Assembly: GCF_018777395.1 (NCBI RefSeq)
Contig: NZ_JAFJYC010000002.1
Location: 310,001-374,000 of the forward strand
DNA length: 64,000 nt
Direction of reading: 5' to 3'
From: Candidatus Sodalis endolongispinus
GTDB lineage: Bacteria; Pseudomonadota; Gammaproteobacteria; Enterobacterales; Enterobacteriaceae
Both the position numbers and the translations under genes were made by a program. Positions within the stretch are counted from its first letter, which is position 1, and the number at the start of each line of letters is the position of its first letter. Positions 22,150 through 31,375 of this stretch are shown in pieces. Below the pieces are notes generated by a model. It was not told where the DNA came from. It searched no databases and saw only the letters and a list, made by a program, of their open reading frames with translations.

Positions 22150-22998
22150 TTAAAAAATCACGGTCCGATTGCCGTAGACAAAAACCCGATGCGCAAGCAC
22201 GCGGTACAGCGCCCGGCTCAGCACATTTTTCTCGACATCCCGGCCCGCACGCATCATATCTTCCGCAGTGTAAGTATGATCGACGTGAATCACGTCCTGG
22301 ATAATGATGGGACCTTCATCCAGATTGTCGTTAACGTAATGGGCGGTGGCGCCGATGATTTTCACCCCGCGCTCATAGGCCTGATGGTAGGTGCGCGCAC
22401 CGATGAACGCCGGTAGGAATGAATGATGAATATTGATGATTTGATTGGGATAGTGACGGACAAACGCCGGTGTTAGCACGCGCATGTATTTCGCCAGCAC
22501 CACATAGTCGGGGGCGAAAGTGTCAATCAACGCCATCATGCGCGCATCATGCTCTTCACGGCTGAAGCCATCGTGGCTGACCAGATGAAAGGGAATATCA
22601 AAGCGTTCCGCCAGCGCCCGCAGCGTCTCGTGGTTGCCTATTACCGCGGCAATATCCACATCGAGACCACCGTAGGCGCTTTTCATCAGCAAATCCCCCA
22701 AACAATGGGCCTCTTTCGTCACCAGCACCACAATGCGACGACGGCCGGCACGATTGAGTTCCCGCACCGTCCCCGCCGGCAGGACCTCGTCCAAATCGGC
22801 CAGCAGCGCCTCGTCATTGAAGAGCCCCTCCAATTCGGTGCGCATAAAAAAGCGGCCGGTATGGTGGTCAACATATTCGTTGTTCTGCACGATATTAAGC
22901 TGATGCTTGAAACAAATGCTGGTGATTTGCGCAATCAGGCCTTTCGCATCCGGGCACAGGGTGCGTAATACTTTTCTTTGTACATTTTGCGACTGCAT
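22150..22998 (-). CDS. purU: Formyltetrahydrofolate deformylase
   Basis: 282 residues from ATG 22998 (MQSQNVQRKVLRTLCPDAKG). The open frame extends 28 codons upstream, but those residues are not conserved. An N-terminal ACT domain (about 8-85) is followed by a formyltransferase-like catalytic domain with NIHHSFLPAFIGARTYHQAY and the catalytic Asp in DNLDEGPII. It hydrolyses 10-formyl-THF to formate and THF, balancing one-carbon units and supplying formate to PurT. The ACT domain senses methionine and glycine in E. coli. Intact, next to tRNA-Tyr as in E. coli. Confidence 0.95.
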   Translation of the reverse strand: MQSQNVQRKVLRTLCPDAKGLIAQITSICFKHQLNIVQNNEYVDHHTGRFFMRTELEGLFNDEALLADLDEVLPAGTVRELNRAGRRRIVVLVTKEAHCLGDLLMKSAYGGLDVDIAAVIGNHETLRALAERFDIPFHLVSHDGFSREEHDARMMALIDTFAPDYVVLAKYMRVLTPAFVRHYPNQIINIHHSFLPAFIGARTYHQAYERGVKIIGATAHYVNDNLDEGPIIIQDVIHVDHTYTAEDMMRAGRDVEKNVLSRALYRVLAHRVFVYGNRTVIF

Positions 22999-23066
22999 TG
23001 ACTTGCGGATCCTGTCCTGTCTATGAGGTTTTGCCATGAAACGGCCCGCGAGAAACATGGGCCGGA

Positions 23067-23532
23067 TTATTGTCCACAACACTTTTTGTATTTAAGGCCG
23101 GACCCGCACGGGCACGGCGCGTTTCTGCCGGGTACGATATGCCGGCCGTCAACATAATACCAGCGTTCATTGAGGCGGACAAAGCGGGAACGTTCATGAA
23201 TAAAGCCGTTGCGCCGCTGACGCTCGTCATAGAAGCGCGCCAAAAAGGTCACATAGCCGGTATCGCTATCCTGGCCGGTGGCGCATTCCTGCACTTCTAG
23301 GCCCCGCCAGCGGGTTGTGCCAAAGCCGGCCGTGATTTCATCGCGCCACGCCTCGGCGCCGGCTTGCGGGTGCCAGGTGGCTATCAGATAATTAACATTT
23401 TGTAAGACATAGGCGCTGTAGCGTGAACGCATCAGCTGTTCTGGCGTCTCGGGTAGCGCGCCTTTAGCAATAAAAAGAGGCGCAGCAGTCGGCATAAAGC
23501 TTACCGCTGTCGCAGGGGCAAAGTGAGCGCAC
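23067..23532 (-). pseudogene. ychJ: YchJ, SEC-C zinc-finger protein, frameshift in a T-run
   Basis: The N-terminus reads from GTG 23532 as VRSLCPCDSGKLYADCCASF, the first SEC-C (CxCx8CC) motif. It is then lost in a run of five T (complement of 23472-23476); four T would join it to IAKGALPETPEQLMRSRYSAY. The rest, including FLARFYDERQRR and the second SEC-C motif GRNAPCPCGSGLKYKKCCGQ, is intact to 23067. The total is about 155 residues, as in E. coli. The function is unknown; SEC-C modules bind zinc and often occur in SecA-linked proteins. The gene is a likely pseudogene unless slippage restores the frame. Confidence 0.85.
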
Positions 23533-23991
23533 GGGACTTCCAGGTAACAAGTGGTGTCCAAACCTGACACGGCTAAACACGCAGACAAAAAGGTATTTTA
23601 CCCTTATCTACCGCGGGCGCGACGCTTTTGCCAAAAAACAGAGGAATTAATGCCCGGCAGGCGTCGTTAGGGCGGGTTTTCCCCTTTAATCGGTGGTTAA
23701 CCCTTGTCAAGTCAGCGCGAAAGCTCCATCATTTTGCACTGCAAAGATGCAAATTTCCCTAAGGGCGACTACTCTCGTAAGAGGTGCATCGGGATTTTAA
23801 CGTCGCTGGCATCAGTATCATGGCCGTTAAATGGGGTAGCAATGGGGCCGTCTGGTTAGCCGGGCGCCCAAGTTTTTGACTATGTGAGCGAATGAAAAAC
23901 CAGCAGCAGAACAAACAGCCCCTATCATTACTTATAAGCAAAAGTGGTGTGTTTCAGCCACTGTCGGAAATAAGCGGAGGAAGGGGTTTCA
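23533..23991. other. Gap where rssA would lie; rssB leader
   Basis: E. coli has rssA here, ahead of rssB. In these 459 bp no patatin-like motif (GxSxG) is found in any frame, so rssA is deleted. The stretch 23590-23700 is a mixture with short GC-rich pieces. The last 120 bp should carry the rssB promoter, ending in a strong GGAGGAAGGGG ribosome site before ATG 23992. Confidence 0.5.
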
Positions 23992-25005
23992 ATGGCCAAA
24001 CCGTTAGCAAACAAATTAGTTCTAATCATTGAGGACGAGGCGGTTTTTCGATCCGTGCTGAAGCAATTCCTTCTGACACTAGGGGCTGATGTCGTCGAAG
24101 CAGATCAAGGACAGCATGCGTTGGATAGGCTGGTGTCCATCCGACCCGATCTGATCATCTGCGATCTGGAAATGCCGGAAATGAACGGTCTGACCTTTGT
24201 TGAGCGTTTTCGCGCGACCGATACCGCCACGCCGATCCTGATTGTTTCCGGCACCGATCAAATGACCGATATCACCCGGGTTCTCAGACTCGGGGTGCAA
24301 GATGTCCTGCTTAAACCGGTGGAGGATTTCGCCCGCCTGCGTGAAACGGTTCTCGGATGCCTTTACCCCGATATGTTCACCTCCAAGGTTGATGAAGAAG
24401 AGCAACTGTTTCAGGATTGGGACGCGCTGAGTCAGCATCCCGGCGCCGCGGCCAAACTGCTCAAGAAGCTACAACCGCCCGTGCAGCAGCATATCGCGCA
24501 TTGCCGGGTCAACTATCGCCAGCTGACCATGGCGGAACAACCGGGTCTGGTTCTGGATATCGCCGCGCTTTCCGATCATGATTTGGCCTTTTACTGTCTT
24601 GATGTCACGCGCGCGGAAGAAAAAGGCGTCTTGGCGGCGCTGCTACTGCGGGCGTTGTTCAACGGTTTATTGCAGGCGCATCTGGCCAATCGCGCCCACC
24701 GGTTGCCGGAATTATCCACCTTGTTAAAACAGGTGAATCAACTTTTGCGTAAAGCCAATCTGGAAGGACAATTTCCTTTATTAGTAGGCTATTATCATCG
24801 CGTAATGAATAATTTAATTTTGGTTTCAGCCGGCCTCAACGCGACGTTGAATACCAATAATCAGCAGATCCAGCTTAATAGCGGTGTGCCGTTAGGCTCG
24901 ATGGGGAATGCCTACCTTAATCAGGTCAGCCAACACTGTACCGCCTGGCAGTGCCAGGTCTGGGACGCTGGCGGCCGTCTGCGACTGATGCTCAACACCG
25001 ATTGA
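23992..25005 (+). CDS. rssB: RssB, RpoS-degradation adaptor (response regulator)
   Basis: 337 residues, same length as E. coli RssB/Hnr. A receiver domain (LIIEDEAVFRSVLKQF, phospho-acceptor Asp58 in LIICDLEMPEMNG, Lys in DVLLKPVED) is followed by the S-helix linker and the PP2C-like C-terminal effector domain (VQQHIAHCRVNYRQL, LVLDIAALSDHDLAFYCLD, LLVGYYHRVMNNLILVSAGLNATL). It delivers sigma-S to ClpXP for degradation during growth. The gene is intact although the RpoS-regulated genes yeaG, yeaH and spy nearby are broken; katE and osmE, also RpoS-dependent in E. coli, remain whole. It sits 193 bp ahead of galU. Confidence 0.95.
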   Translation: MAKPLANKLVLIIEDEAVFRSVLKQFLLTLGADVVEADQGQHALDRLVSIRPDLIICDLEMPEMNGLTFVERFRATDTATPILIVSGTDQMTDITRVLRLGVQDVLLKPVEDFARLRETVLGCLYPDMFTSKVDEEEQLFQDWDALSQHPGAAAKLLKKLQPPVQQHIAHCRVNYRQLTMAEQPGLVLDIAALSDHDLAFYCLDVTRAEEKGVLAALLLRALFNGLLQAHLANRAHRLPELSTLLKQVNQLLRKANLEGQFPLLVGYYHRVMNNLILVSAGLNATLNTNNQQIQLNSGVPLGSMGNAYLNQVSQHCTAWQCQVWDAGGRLRLMLNTD

Positions 25006-25198
25006 CGGGCAAACGCGCGTCGACTTTCGTTTAGAGAATAATCAAGTTAATACCTTTTAACACTCACTATTGGGTAATTGTCCTATTTTAGACTGAACGC
25101 CCATTATTCCACGGGTTTCCCATGCCGAAACTGATATAATCGAAAAGTTAAACATATTATAGAGATAAAATATTATCTTAACGAACGAGAGGTGGTTC

Positions 25199-26101
25199 AT
25201 GTCTGCTATTACGACCAAAGTGAAAAAAGCAGTAATCCCGGTGGCGGGACTGGGCACACGAATGTTGCCGGCAACCAAAGCTATCCCGAATGAAATGCTT
25301 CCCCTGGTGGATAAGCCGCTGATTCAGTATGTGGTGAACGAATGCATCGCCGCGGGCATCAATGAAATCATTTTGGTAACCCACTCCTCCAAGAACTCCA
25401 TTGAAAACCATTTCGATACCAGCTTTGAGCTGGAAGCGATGTTGGAAAAACGCGTAAAGCGGCAGCTGTTGGCTGAAATCCAGGCGATTTGTCCGCCGCA
25501 TGTCACCATTATGCAGGTCAGGCAGGGGCTGGCCAAAGGGCTAGGTCATGCGGTATTGTGCGCACATCCGCTGGTGGGTGACGAGCCGGTTGCGGTGATT
25601 TTGCCCGACGTGATTATTGATGAATATGAATCCAACCTAAAGACCGAAAATCTGGCGGCGATGCTAAAACGCTTTGAAGAGACCGGCCGTAGCCAAATTC
25701 TGGTCGAGCCGGTGGAAGATGTCACCAGCTACGGCGTGGTCGATTGTCAGGGCGCGACCCTCAGCCCGGGTGAAAGCGTAGCAATGGTTGGCGTGGTCGA
25801 AAAACCGTCGGCTGAAGAGGCGCCGTCGAATTTGTCCGTCGTTGGCCGTTATGTCCTTTCCGCCGATATCTGGGCGCTGCTGGAAAAAACCCCGCCGGGG
25901 GCCGGTAATGAAATCCAGTTGACCGATGCCATTGCGATGCTGATGGACAAAGAAACCGTCGAGGCTTATCACCTGAAAGGGTTGAGCCACGACTGCGGTA
26001 ACAAACTGGGCTACATGCAGGCGTTCGTTGAATATGGCCTGCGTCATGAAAGTCTTGGCAAAGAGTTCAAAACGTGGTTGAAAGACGCCATTACAGAATA
26101 A
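25199..26101 (+). CDS. galU: UTP-glucose-1-phosphate uridylyltransferase
   Basis: 300 residues. The nucleotide-binding signature is complete ([37 protein letters not shown]), with the catalytic-region motifs [11 protein letters not shown] and VVGRYVLS. It makes UDP-glucose from UTP and glucose-1-phosphate in the cytosol. UDP-glucose is needed for LPS core, periplasmic glucans and trehalose, and for the ugd product next door. AGAGGTGG is a good ribosome site before ATG 25199. Intact. It heads a galU-ugd-uge run in which intergenic gaps shrink to 50 and 9 bp, indicating an operon. Confidence 0.96.
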   Translation: MSAITTKVKKAVIPVAGLGTRMLPATKAIPNEMLPLVDKPLIQYVVNECIAAGINEIILVTHSSKNSIENHFDTSFELEAMLEKRVKRQLLAEIQAICPPHVTIMQVRQGLAKGLGHAVLCAHPLVGDEPVAVILPDVIIDEYESNLKTENLAAMLKRFEETGRSQILVEPVEDVTSYGVVDCQGATLSPGESVAMVGVVEKPSAEEAPSNLSVVGRYVLSADIWALLEKTPPGAGNEIQLTDAIAMLMDKETVEAYHLKGLSHDCGNKLGYMQAFVEYGLRHESLGKEFKTWLKDAITE

Positions 26102-26151
26102 AGCGCTGAAGCTTTTTCGCTAATTATTGACACAGACCAGGATCTTCTAAC

Positions 26152-27495
26152 ATGAAAGTAACGGTTTTTGGCATCGGCTATGTCGGCTTGGTGCAGGCTG
26201 CGGTTTTGGCCGAAGTGGGGCACGACGTATTGTGCGTCGACGTAGATGAGCGCAAAGTCGAGAATCTGAAAAAAGGCGTGATTCCCATTTATGAACCGGG
26301 GCTGACGCCGCTGGTGCAGCAGAATTATGAATCCGGCCGGCTGAAATTTACCACGGACGCGCAGGCCGGCGTCAATCATGGTGTTATGCAGTTTATTGCG
26401 GTGGGCACGCCGCCGGACGAAGACGGTTCGGCAGACTTGAAATATGTCACCGCCGTGGCGCGCACCATTGCCCAACATATGCAGGATCACAAAGTGGTCC
26501 TGGATAAGTCCACCGTGCCGGTCGGTACTGCGGATAAAGTCCGCGCCGTGATGCAAGAAACGCTGCAAAGCCGTAACAGCACGCTGACCTTCTATGTGGT
26601 GTCCAATCCTGAGTTTTTAAAGGAAGGAGCGGCGGTGGCAGACTGCATGCGCCCTGAGCGCATTGTGGTCGGCACCGACAACGAAGATGTGGTGGACTTG
26701 CTTCATGAACTGTATGAGCCATTCAACCGCAATCACGACCGAATGATACTCATGGATATCCGCAGCGCCGAGCTGACGAAATATGCCGCCAACTGTATGT
26801 TGGCGACGAAGATAAGCTTCATGAATGAAATGTCCAACCTGGCGGAGCTGCTGGGGGCGGATGTGGAGAAGGTGCGCCAGGGTATCGGTTCCGACTCGCG
26901 CATTGGCTACAGCTTTATTTATCCCGGCTGTGGGTATGGCGGCTCCTGCTTCCCGAAAGACGTACAGGCGCTCATCCGTACCGCCGAGCAGATCGGTTAC
27001 CAGCCCAAGCTGCTGCAGGCGGTGGAAGATGTCAACTACAAACAAAAAGACAAATTGCCCATTTTCATCCGCCGCCATTTCGGCGATGACCTGCGCGGTA
27101 AAACCTTTGCACTGTGGGGCCTGTCGTTCAAGCCCAACACCGACGATATGCGCGAAGCATCAAGCCGGGTGTTGATGGAAACGCTATGGGAGTCGGGGGC
27201 CACCATTCAGGCTTTCGATCCTGAAGCGATGAATGAAACCCAGCGCATCTATGGCCACCGTGACGATCTGCAACTGATGGGCACCAAAGAAGCCGCCTTG
27301 CGTGGCGCCGATGCCCTGGTTATCTGCACCGAATGGCAGAATTTCCGCGCACCGAATTTTGATGTCATTAAATCGGCGCTGAAACAGCCCGTTATCTTTG
27401 ATGGCCGTAATTTATACGATCCGGAGCGCCTCTATAATCGTGGTTTTGTCTATTATGGTGTCGGCCGCGGCGCGTCGCTTGCTTCTCATAAATAA
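26152..27495 (+). CDS. ugd: UDP-glucose 6-dehydrogenase
   Basis: 447 residues, the longer form common in Klebsiella, Burkholderia and Pseudomonas rather than the 388-residue E. coli Ugd. An N-terminal Rossmann fold ([20 protein letters not shown]) is followed by the central dimer helix ([21 protein letters not shown] with catalytic Lys), the catalytic Cys in [20 protein letters not shown], and a C-terminal UDP-binding domain. It oxidises UDP-glucose to UDP-glucuronate with two NAD+. Product flow points from galU to uge. Intact; it begins 50 bp after galU. Confidence 0.95.
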   Translation: MKVTVFGIGYVGLVQAAVLAEVGHDVLCVDVDERKVENLKKGVIPIYEPGLTPLVQQNYESGRLKFTTDAQAGVNHGVMQFIAVGTPPDEDGSADLKYVTAVARTIAQHMQDHKVVLDKSTVPVGTADKVRAVMQETLQSRNSTLTFYVVSNPEFLKEGAAVADCMRPERIVVGTDNEDVVDLLHELYEPFNRNHDRMILMDIRSAELTKYAANCMLATKISFMNEMSNLAELLGADVEKVRQGIGSDSRIGYSFIYPGCGYGGSCFPKDVQALIRTAEQIGYQPKLLQAVEDVNYKQKDKLPIFIRRHFGDDLRGKTFALWGLSFKPNTDDMREASSRVLMETLWESGATIQAFDPEAMNETQRIYGHRDDLQLMGTKEAALRGADALVICTEWQNFRAPNFDVIKSALKQPVIFDGRNLYDPERLYNRGFVYYGVGRGASLASHK

Positions 27496-27504
27496 GAGAC
27501 CACG

Positions 27505-28512
27505 ATGAAATTTCTGGTCACCGGCGCCGCCGGTTTTATCGGCTATCATGTCAGCGGGCGTCTGCTCGCTGACGGTCATCAGGTGGTCGGCATCGACAAC
27601 CTGAGCGATTATTACGATGTGTCGCTGAAACAAGCCCGTCTTGACGATTTACAGGTCTACGACGCTTTTCGCTTTCACAAGCTTGATTTGGCGGACCGAC
27701 AAGGCATTGCCAGCCTGTTTGCCAACCAACGGTTCGAGCGGGTGATTCACCTTGGCGCACAGGCCGGGGTACGTTACTCGCTGGAAAACCCGTTGGCGTA
27801 TGGCGACGCTAATCTGATAGGTCATCTCAATATTCTTGATGGCTGCCAGCACAATCAGGTGCAGCACCTGCTGTATGCTTCCTCAAGTTCGGTCTATGGC
27901 CTCAACCGCAAGTTGCCTTTCTCAACGGATGATACCGTCGATCATCCGGTGTCGCTGTACGCGGCCACCAAAAAAGCCAACGAGTTGATGGCGCATAGCT
28001 ATGCTCACCTTTACCAATTGCCTACCACCGGCCTGCGCTTTTTTACCGTTTACGGCCCGTGGGGTCGCCCGGATATGGCATTGTTCAAGTTCACCCGGGC
28101 GATGCTCAACGGTGAGCGTATCGATGTCTATAACGGCGGTGAGATGTTACGAGATTTCACCTATATCGACGATATCGTGGAAGCGATCGTGCGCCTGCAG
28201 GCCGTTATTCCAGCGCCGGATGCCGGCTGGACGGTAGAAACCGGTTCACCGGCGGCGAGTTCCGCGCCTTACCGCGTTTATAATATCGGTAACAGTCAGA
28301 CGGTGAAGCTGATGGACTATATCGAGGCACTGGAAAACGCGCTCGGCATTCAGGCAGAAAAAAACCTGCTGCCAATGCAGCCCGGTGATGTGCTGGAAAC
28401 CAGCGCGGATACTCAGGCGCTGTATCGTGCCATTGGCTTTAAACCGCAGACGCCGGTGTCGGAAGGGGTGAAACGTTTCGTGAATTGGTATCGCGACTAT
28501 TACCAGCGCTAA
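27505..28512 (+). CDS. uge: UDP-glucuronate 4-epimerase
   Basis: 335 residues of the extended short-chain dehydrogenase family. The N-terminal GAAGFIGYHVSGRLLADGHQ binds NAD+, the catalytic region has SSSSVYG and YAATKKANE (YxxxK), and the C-terminal part binds the sugar nucleotide. High similarity in memory to Klebsiella Uge and other UDP-glucuronate epimerases, combined with the adjacent ugd, supports UDP-glucuronate to UDP-galacturonate conversion, a precursor of acidic LPS core or capsule sugars. It starts 9 bp after ugd. It is intact, and the last host gene before the prophage remnant. Confidence 0.88.
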   Translation: MKFLVTGAAGFIGYHVSGRLLADGHQVVGIDNLSDYYDVSLKQARLDDLQVYDAFRFHKLDLADRQGIASLFANQRFERVIHLGAQAGVRYSLENPLAYGDANLIGHLNILDGCQHNQVQHLLYASSSSVYGLNRKLPFSTDDTVDHPVSLYAATKKANELMAHSYAHLYQLPTTGLRFFTVYGPWGRPDMALFKFTRAMLNGERIDVYNGGEMLRDFTYIDDIVEAIVRLQAVIPAPDAGWTVETGSPAASSAPYRVYNIGNSQTVKLMDYIEALENALGIQAEKNLLPMQPGDVLETSADTQALYRAIGFKPQTPVSEGVKRFVNWYRDYYQR

Positions 28513-28563
28513 TGTATTCTCCCTGAATAAAGAAAAAACGGCCCGTAGTATAGATAAGTAATT

Positions 28564-28782
28564 TATTTGATACTTACGGGAATTGGCGGGATCTGGCGGG
28601 AATTCGTGAGATTTCTTAGGCTTAGGGATGATTTATGTATTTGATACCGATGAACAAAAAAGAGCCTATAGGCAAACATTTGATACTCACCACTACGGCC
28701 TTAAAACCGCTTTAATACTTAAAAAACCCAACTCTTTTGGGTTTAGCCAGTGCATCAAGCACTGGCCTAATACTTATAATTT
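28564..28782. repeat. Repeated TTTGATACTTA-like motifs, possible phage-end transposase sites
   Basis: The words TTTGATACTTAC, TTTGATACCGAT, TTTGATACTCAC, TTAATACTTAAA and TAATACTTATAA recur at about 28567, 28640, 28678, 28711 and 28769, directly outside the repressor's 3' end. Mu carries a set of transposase-binding sites at this position. The repeats here could be the equivalent for this phage (inference), or simply AT-rich chance repetition. Confidence 0.35.
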
Positions 28783-29300
28783 ACTTCCTTCGTAAGGGTA
28801 CTACATTGCTTGATAGCATGTAAAATCTCTCTGACTCGATCAGCCGGTAGTTCCTGCAAACTTAAAGCAGCCGTCCGTTGTTCTCCTGAAAGCTTAAGTA
28901 AATCCAAGCCTCCTTGTTCCAGCAGCAATGCCAGTACTTCAGCGCCTTTACGCCCTAGCAATCTAGCTAGCTTTTTTCGCTCTACAGGCTCCAGCGATCT
29001 TAAAATAGCATTAAGGTCTTGCAGGTCTTGATCATCAGGTAATGATACATCCTGCTGTGCCTGCTGACCATTTACCAGCCAGTCAATACCGACACTCTCT
29101 TTATGAGCAATAATCTGAACCATACTTAGCAATGGTTGCGTATTCTTGCTTAAGTGGTTATTCAAAGTTGATGTTGGAATCCCCCAGTCTTTTGCTGCCG
29201 CACGGACACTTCTGTTACCTATAAGCATTCGTAGGCGATCTTTAAAACTTTCTTTTCCATCAAATTGCAAGGAAAGAGGCTTGCTTTTGGTGCTTGTCAT
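28767..29300 (-). CDS. Phage repressor, Mu c-like helix-turn-helix protein
   Basis: 177 residues. The N-terminal part (FKDRLRMLIGNRSVRAAAKDWGIPTSTLNNHL, about residues 19-50) is a helix-turn-helix with the recognition segment AKDWGIPTSTLNNHLSKN. The middle carries a charged linker. The C-terminal third (ERKKLARLLGRKGAEVLALL, LKLSGEQRTAALSLQELPADRVREI) looks helical and may mediate oligomerisation. It is oriented leftward and divergent from a Ner-like start, as in the Mu early region, and ends in TAG. It is the only open, normal-looking gene of the prophage remnant. Its operators probably lie in 29301-29475. Confidence 0.7.
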   Translation of the reverse strand: MTSTKSKPLSLQFDGKESFKDRLRMLIGNRSVRAAAKDWGIPTSTLNNHLSKNTQPLLSMVQIIAHKESVGIDWLVNGQQAQQDVSLPDDQDLQDLNAILRSLEPVERKKLARLLGRKGAEVLALLLEQGGLDLLKLSGEQRTAALSLQELPADRVREILHAIKQCSTLTKEVNYKY

Positions 29301-29475
29301 TTTCTTTTCCTATAACTAATTGAAAAAATAAGATTAACTTAACTTGGTTAACCAAAGGGCTTTAACTGAAAAGAAAGATGCTAATTTGATTTACTTTGAT
29401 TTAAGTTAGGATTATTGTCGTATCTACAGATAACACCAGCGTGTTATCGGTACGCTAACTGTTCAGGGTAATCGA
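29301..29475. promoter_or_regulatory. Phage early control region between repressor and Ner-like gene
   Basis: A 175-bp, strongly AT-rich spacer with related short words in both directions: TTAACTTAACTTGGTTAACC near 29335, and TTTGATTTACTTTGATTTAAG near 29387, containing the palindrome GGTTAACC. Its placement between divergent repressor and Ner-like genes suggests repressor/Ner operators and the early promoter. Boxes were not assigned. Confidence 0.45.
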
Positions 29476-29895
29476 ATGATGCTTAGAAATGAAGAAATAA
29501 ACCGCGACTGGCGCAGGGAGTACATTGTTGCGGCAGTACATGTGAAGGGATTCACGTTGCGGCAACTCTCGTTAGACGGTGGTGGTGATTGGGTATTCAA
29601 TAAAAACGGGCATTTTTACTCTCCCCAAGCACTCCATGCCGCAGGCGCTACCTATCAAGAAGATGGCAATATCCACGGGTCATTATGGGGCGGCCATCTT
29701 AGCGGATGGCTAAATAATACTTTTGTACGTGATATTCGATTGGGCCACATGCAGGAGGTTCAGGTATGGAAAGGACCAGGCATTCGCGATGAAGCCTCCT
29801 ATGTGATCACTGGCGTATACAACGGGAATGTTGATGCCTATGTGGATTATGTTCAGCGCCGTATCTTACAAAAAACGTTAACGGTAATTGGATAA
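29476..29895 (+). pseudogene. Ner-like N-terminus fused in frame to a tail-fibre C-terminus
   Basis: 139 codons with two unrelated parts. Residues 1-35 (EINRDWRREYIVAAVHVKGF, then TLRQLSLDGG) match the start of Mu Ner-type DNA-binding proteins (RDW..R..V...L..R..SL..LS) and stop in the middle of the helix-turn-helix. From about residue 36 on (GDWVFNKNGHFYSPQALHAA, DGNIHGSLWGGHLSGWLNN, RDIRLGHMQEVQVWKGPG, SYVITGVYNGN) the sequence is the C-terminal domain of an enterobacterial tail fibre. The in-frame junction near 29580 removes the phage interior. The tail-fibre assembly gene follows directly, as in intact phages. A hybrid protein could be made but would probably lack both functions. Confidence 0.65.
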
Positions 29896-29911
29896 ATGTG
29901 TGGTTTATGTG

Positions 29912-30433
29912 ATGAAAAATATTAAAAACTTTAAGCGCTATCACTCTGATGCTGTTGATAAAAAATGGTTAGAACATGCTGTTGGGGCGATTTTTCTTAT
30001 CTCGGAAGATGGTCAGGACTGGTATGCGTGCCAGAAAAGCTTTCAGCCCGATACGATGAAAGTCGAGTATGAAGCCGACGGAGTTATACGCTCGATGGGC
30101 TATGATATCAGCGGTTTCTGTCCCGATGGATGCAGCATAGCCGAAGTATCCGAATGGCCTAAAGAGGCAGCCCTTAACCGGAAATGGTGTTTTATCGATG
30201 GTGAGGTTGTTCTACGCATCTATACGGCAGATGAGCAGAGAAAGCAAGCCATCCATAAACGAGACTATCTACTTGAGCAGGCAGCAAAAATTATAGCGCC
30301 GTGGCAGGATGCGGTAGAGCTGGAGATGGCTTCATAAGCCGAAAAAGCATCACTGATAGCATGGAAAAAATACCGAGTGCTGCTAAACCGTGCTGATATC
30401 AGCAAAGCGCCGGATATTGCGTGGCCGGAATAG
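29912..30433 (+). pseudogene. Tail-fibre assembly chaperone (Tfa), in-frame TAA
   Basis: Reading from ATG 29912 (MKNIKNFKRYHSDAVDKKW), the frame shows the Tfa pattern: AIFLISEDGQDWYACQKSF and TMKVEYEADGVIRSMGYDIS. The C-terminal region with DEQRKQAIHKRDYLLEQAAKIIAPWQDAVELEMAS is followed by TAA at 30335. The last 31 codons ([20 protein letters not shown], then APDIAWPE) continue in frame to TAG 30431. So a single nonsense change near the end removes the conserved [10 protein letters not shown] tail. Tfa proteins assist folding and trimerisation of the neighbouring tail fibre. A TTG start at 29888 is also possible. Confidence 0.8.
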
Positions 30434-30455
30434 CCACAGAAAGCAAAGTTGAATA

Positions 30456-31123
30456 TCAGGCTGCCCTGACAATGTAGTTAAACGCGACATTTCGCGGGCT
30501 GGTTTCTTCAGCCGTTCTTGTCACGCGAGATGAATCGAAATGCCATTTGGATGCAGTCCACCGGTCACTCCTTGAGGTTGCATCATAGTTCACTGAACCG
30601 CCACCATCACAATATAATGCGCCTTTGGAGGAAAATTCGATAAAATTGCCTGGTCGTCCATCGTCCACTGTGCCCATATTTTCTGCATGGCATCCGCTTG
30701 CGTACTTAATATCTTACGTCCGTTATCCACTTTTCGTCCAGCATCCCATCCCCGGATAAATTCGCCGCGTAAATCAGGGAGTTTTCCTGATGGATAGGCG
30801 AGTGCTAAGAGCGGTTATTTTTTCTTGTCGAATGGCTCACCGTTGCAGATAAACCAACCCGTTGGCGCACTTTCCGTTGGCCAAGGCAGGGGAACGCCTA
30901 CGGGGATTTCAGCGCGTAATACTTCAGGTGTCACAGCATGAACGTCAGTGGCGGTTAGCTGCACATCCTGAGTCAGTGTTTTACCGTTAATTTTACGCTG
31001 ATTGGGTGTTGCATTTTTAGCCAGATTTACTGTTTCCAACAAACCAAGGTTTTTCAAAATTAAGGTTTTTGCCAGTTTCCCGCCAGAGTAAGGGCTAATC
31101 ATGCCTTGGTAAGGCGAATGCAT
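30456..31123 (-). pseudogene. Second tail-fibre gene, inverted, N-terminally truncated and broken
   Basis: The minus strand encodes fibre motifs ILKNLGLLETVNLAKNATPN, RKINGKTLTQDVQLTATDV and IPVGVPLPWPTESAPTGW before TAA at 30815. It then continues in frame as PLLALAYPSGKLPDLRGEFI, and after another frameshift near 30690 as FIEFSSKGALYCDGG to SPRNVAFNYIVRAA at 30456, the classic fibre C-terminus. The long N-terminal shaft is missing. It is convergent with the plus-strand fibre/Tfa pair, as in the invertible fibre modules of Mu or P1. No invertase gene or inversion site was recognised. Confidence 0.8.
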
Positions 31124-31287
31124 GGCAAAACAAGCAGCATTTGTCGCTTAAATAATAGCCAAAATGCCGATTTACAGCAAAAATCGAGGGTTTGATTGAA
31201 TTTTGAGCAGGTTTTAAGGGGGGTATGAACGGGCAAATCGCGCTACCGACCTTGCGTCGGCTAACATGAAGCATAAGTGGCATTAGC

Positions 31288-31338
31288 GATCAATAAAGCC
31301 TTATCGATCGTTAAAACAGATCAATTACAGTGTTTTAA
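31288..31338 (+). promoter_or_regulatory. Three GATC sites and an inverted repeat upstream of the Mom-like gene
   Basis: GATC occurs at 31288, 31306 and 31319, within 35 bp. The third lies inside an 8-bp inverted repeat (TTAAAACA at 31311 and TGTTTTAA at 31331). Mu's mom promoter is controlled by a cluster of three GATC sites, where Dam methylation blocks OxyR repression. The same spacing was not verified, and no com gene is visible. Confidence 0.45.
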
Positions 31339-31375
31339 TCATCCTCTCCATACCTAACAGGTAACATATGTTTTC

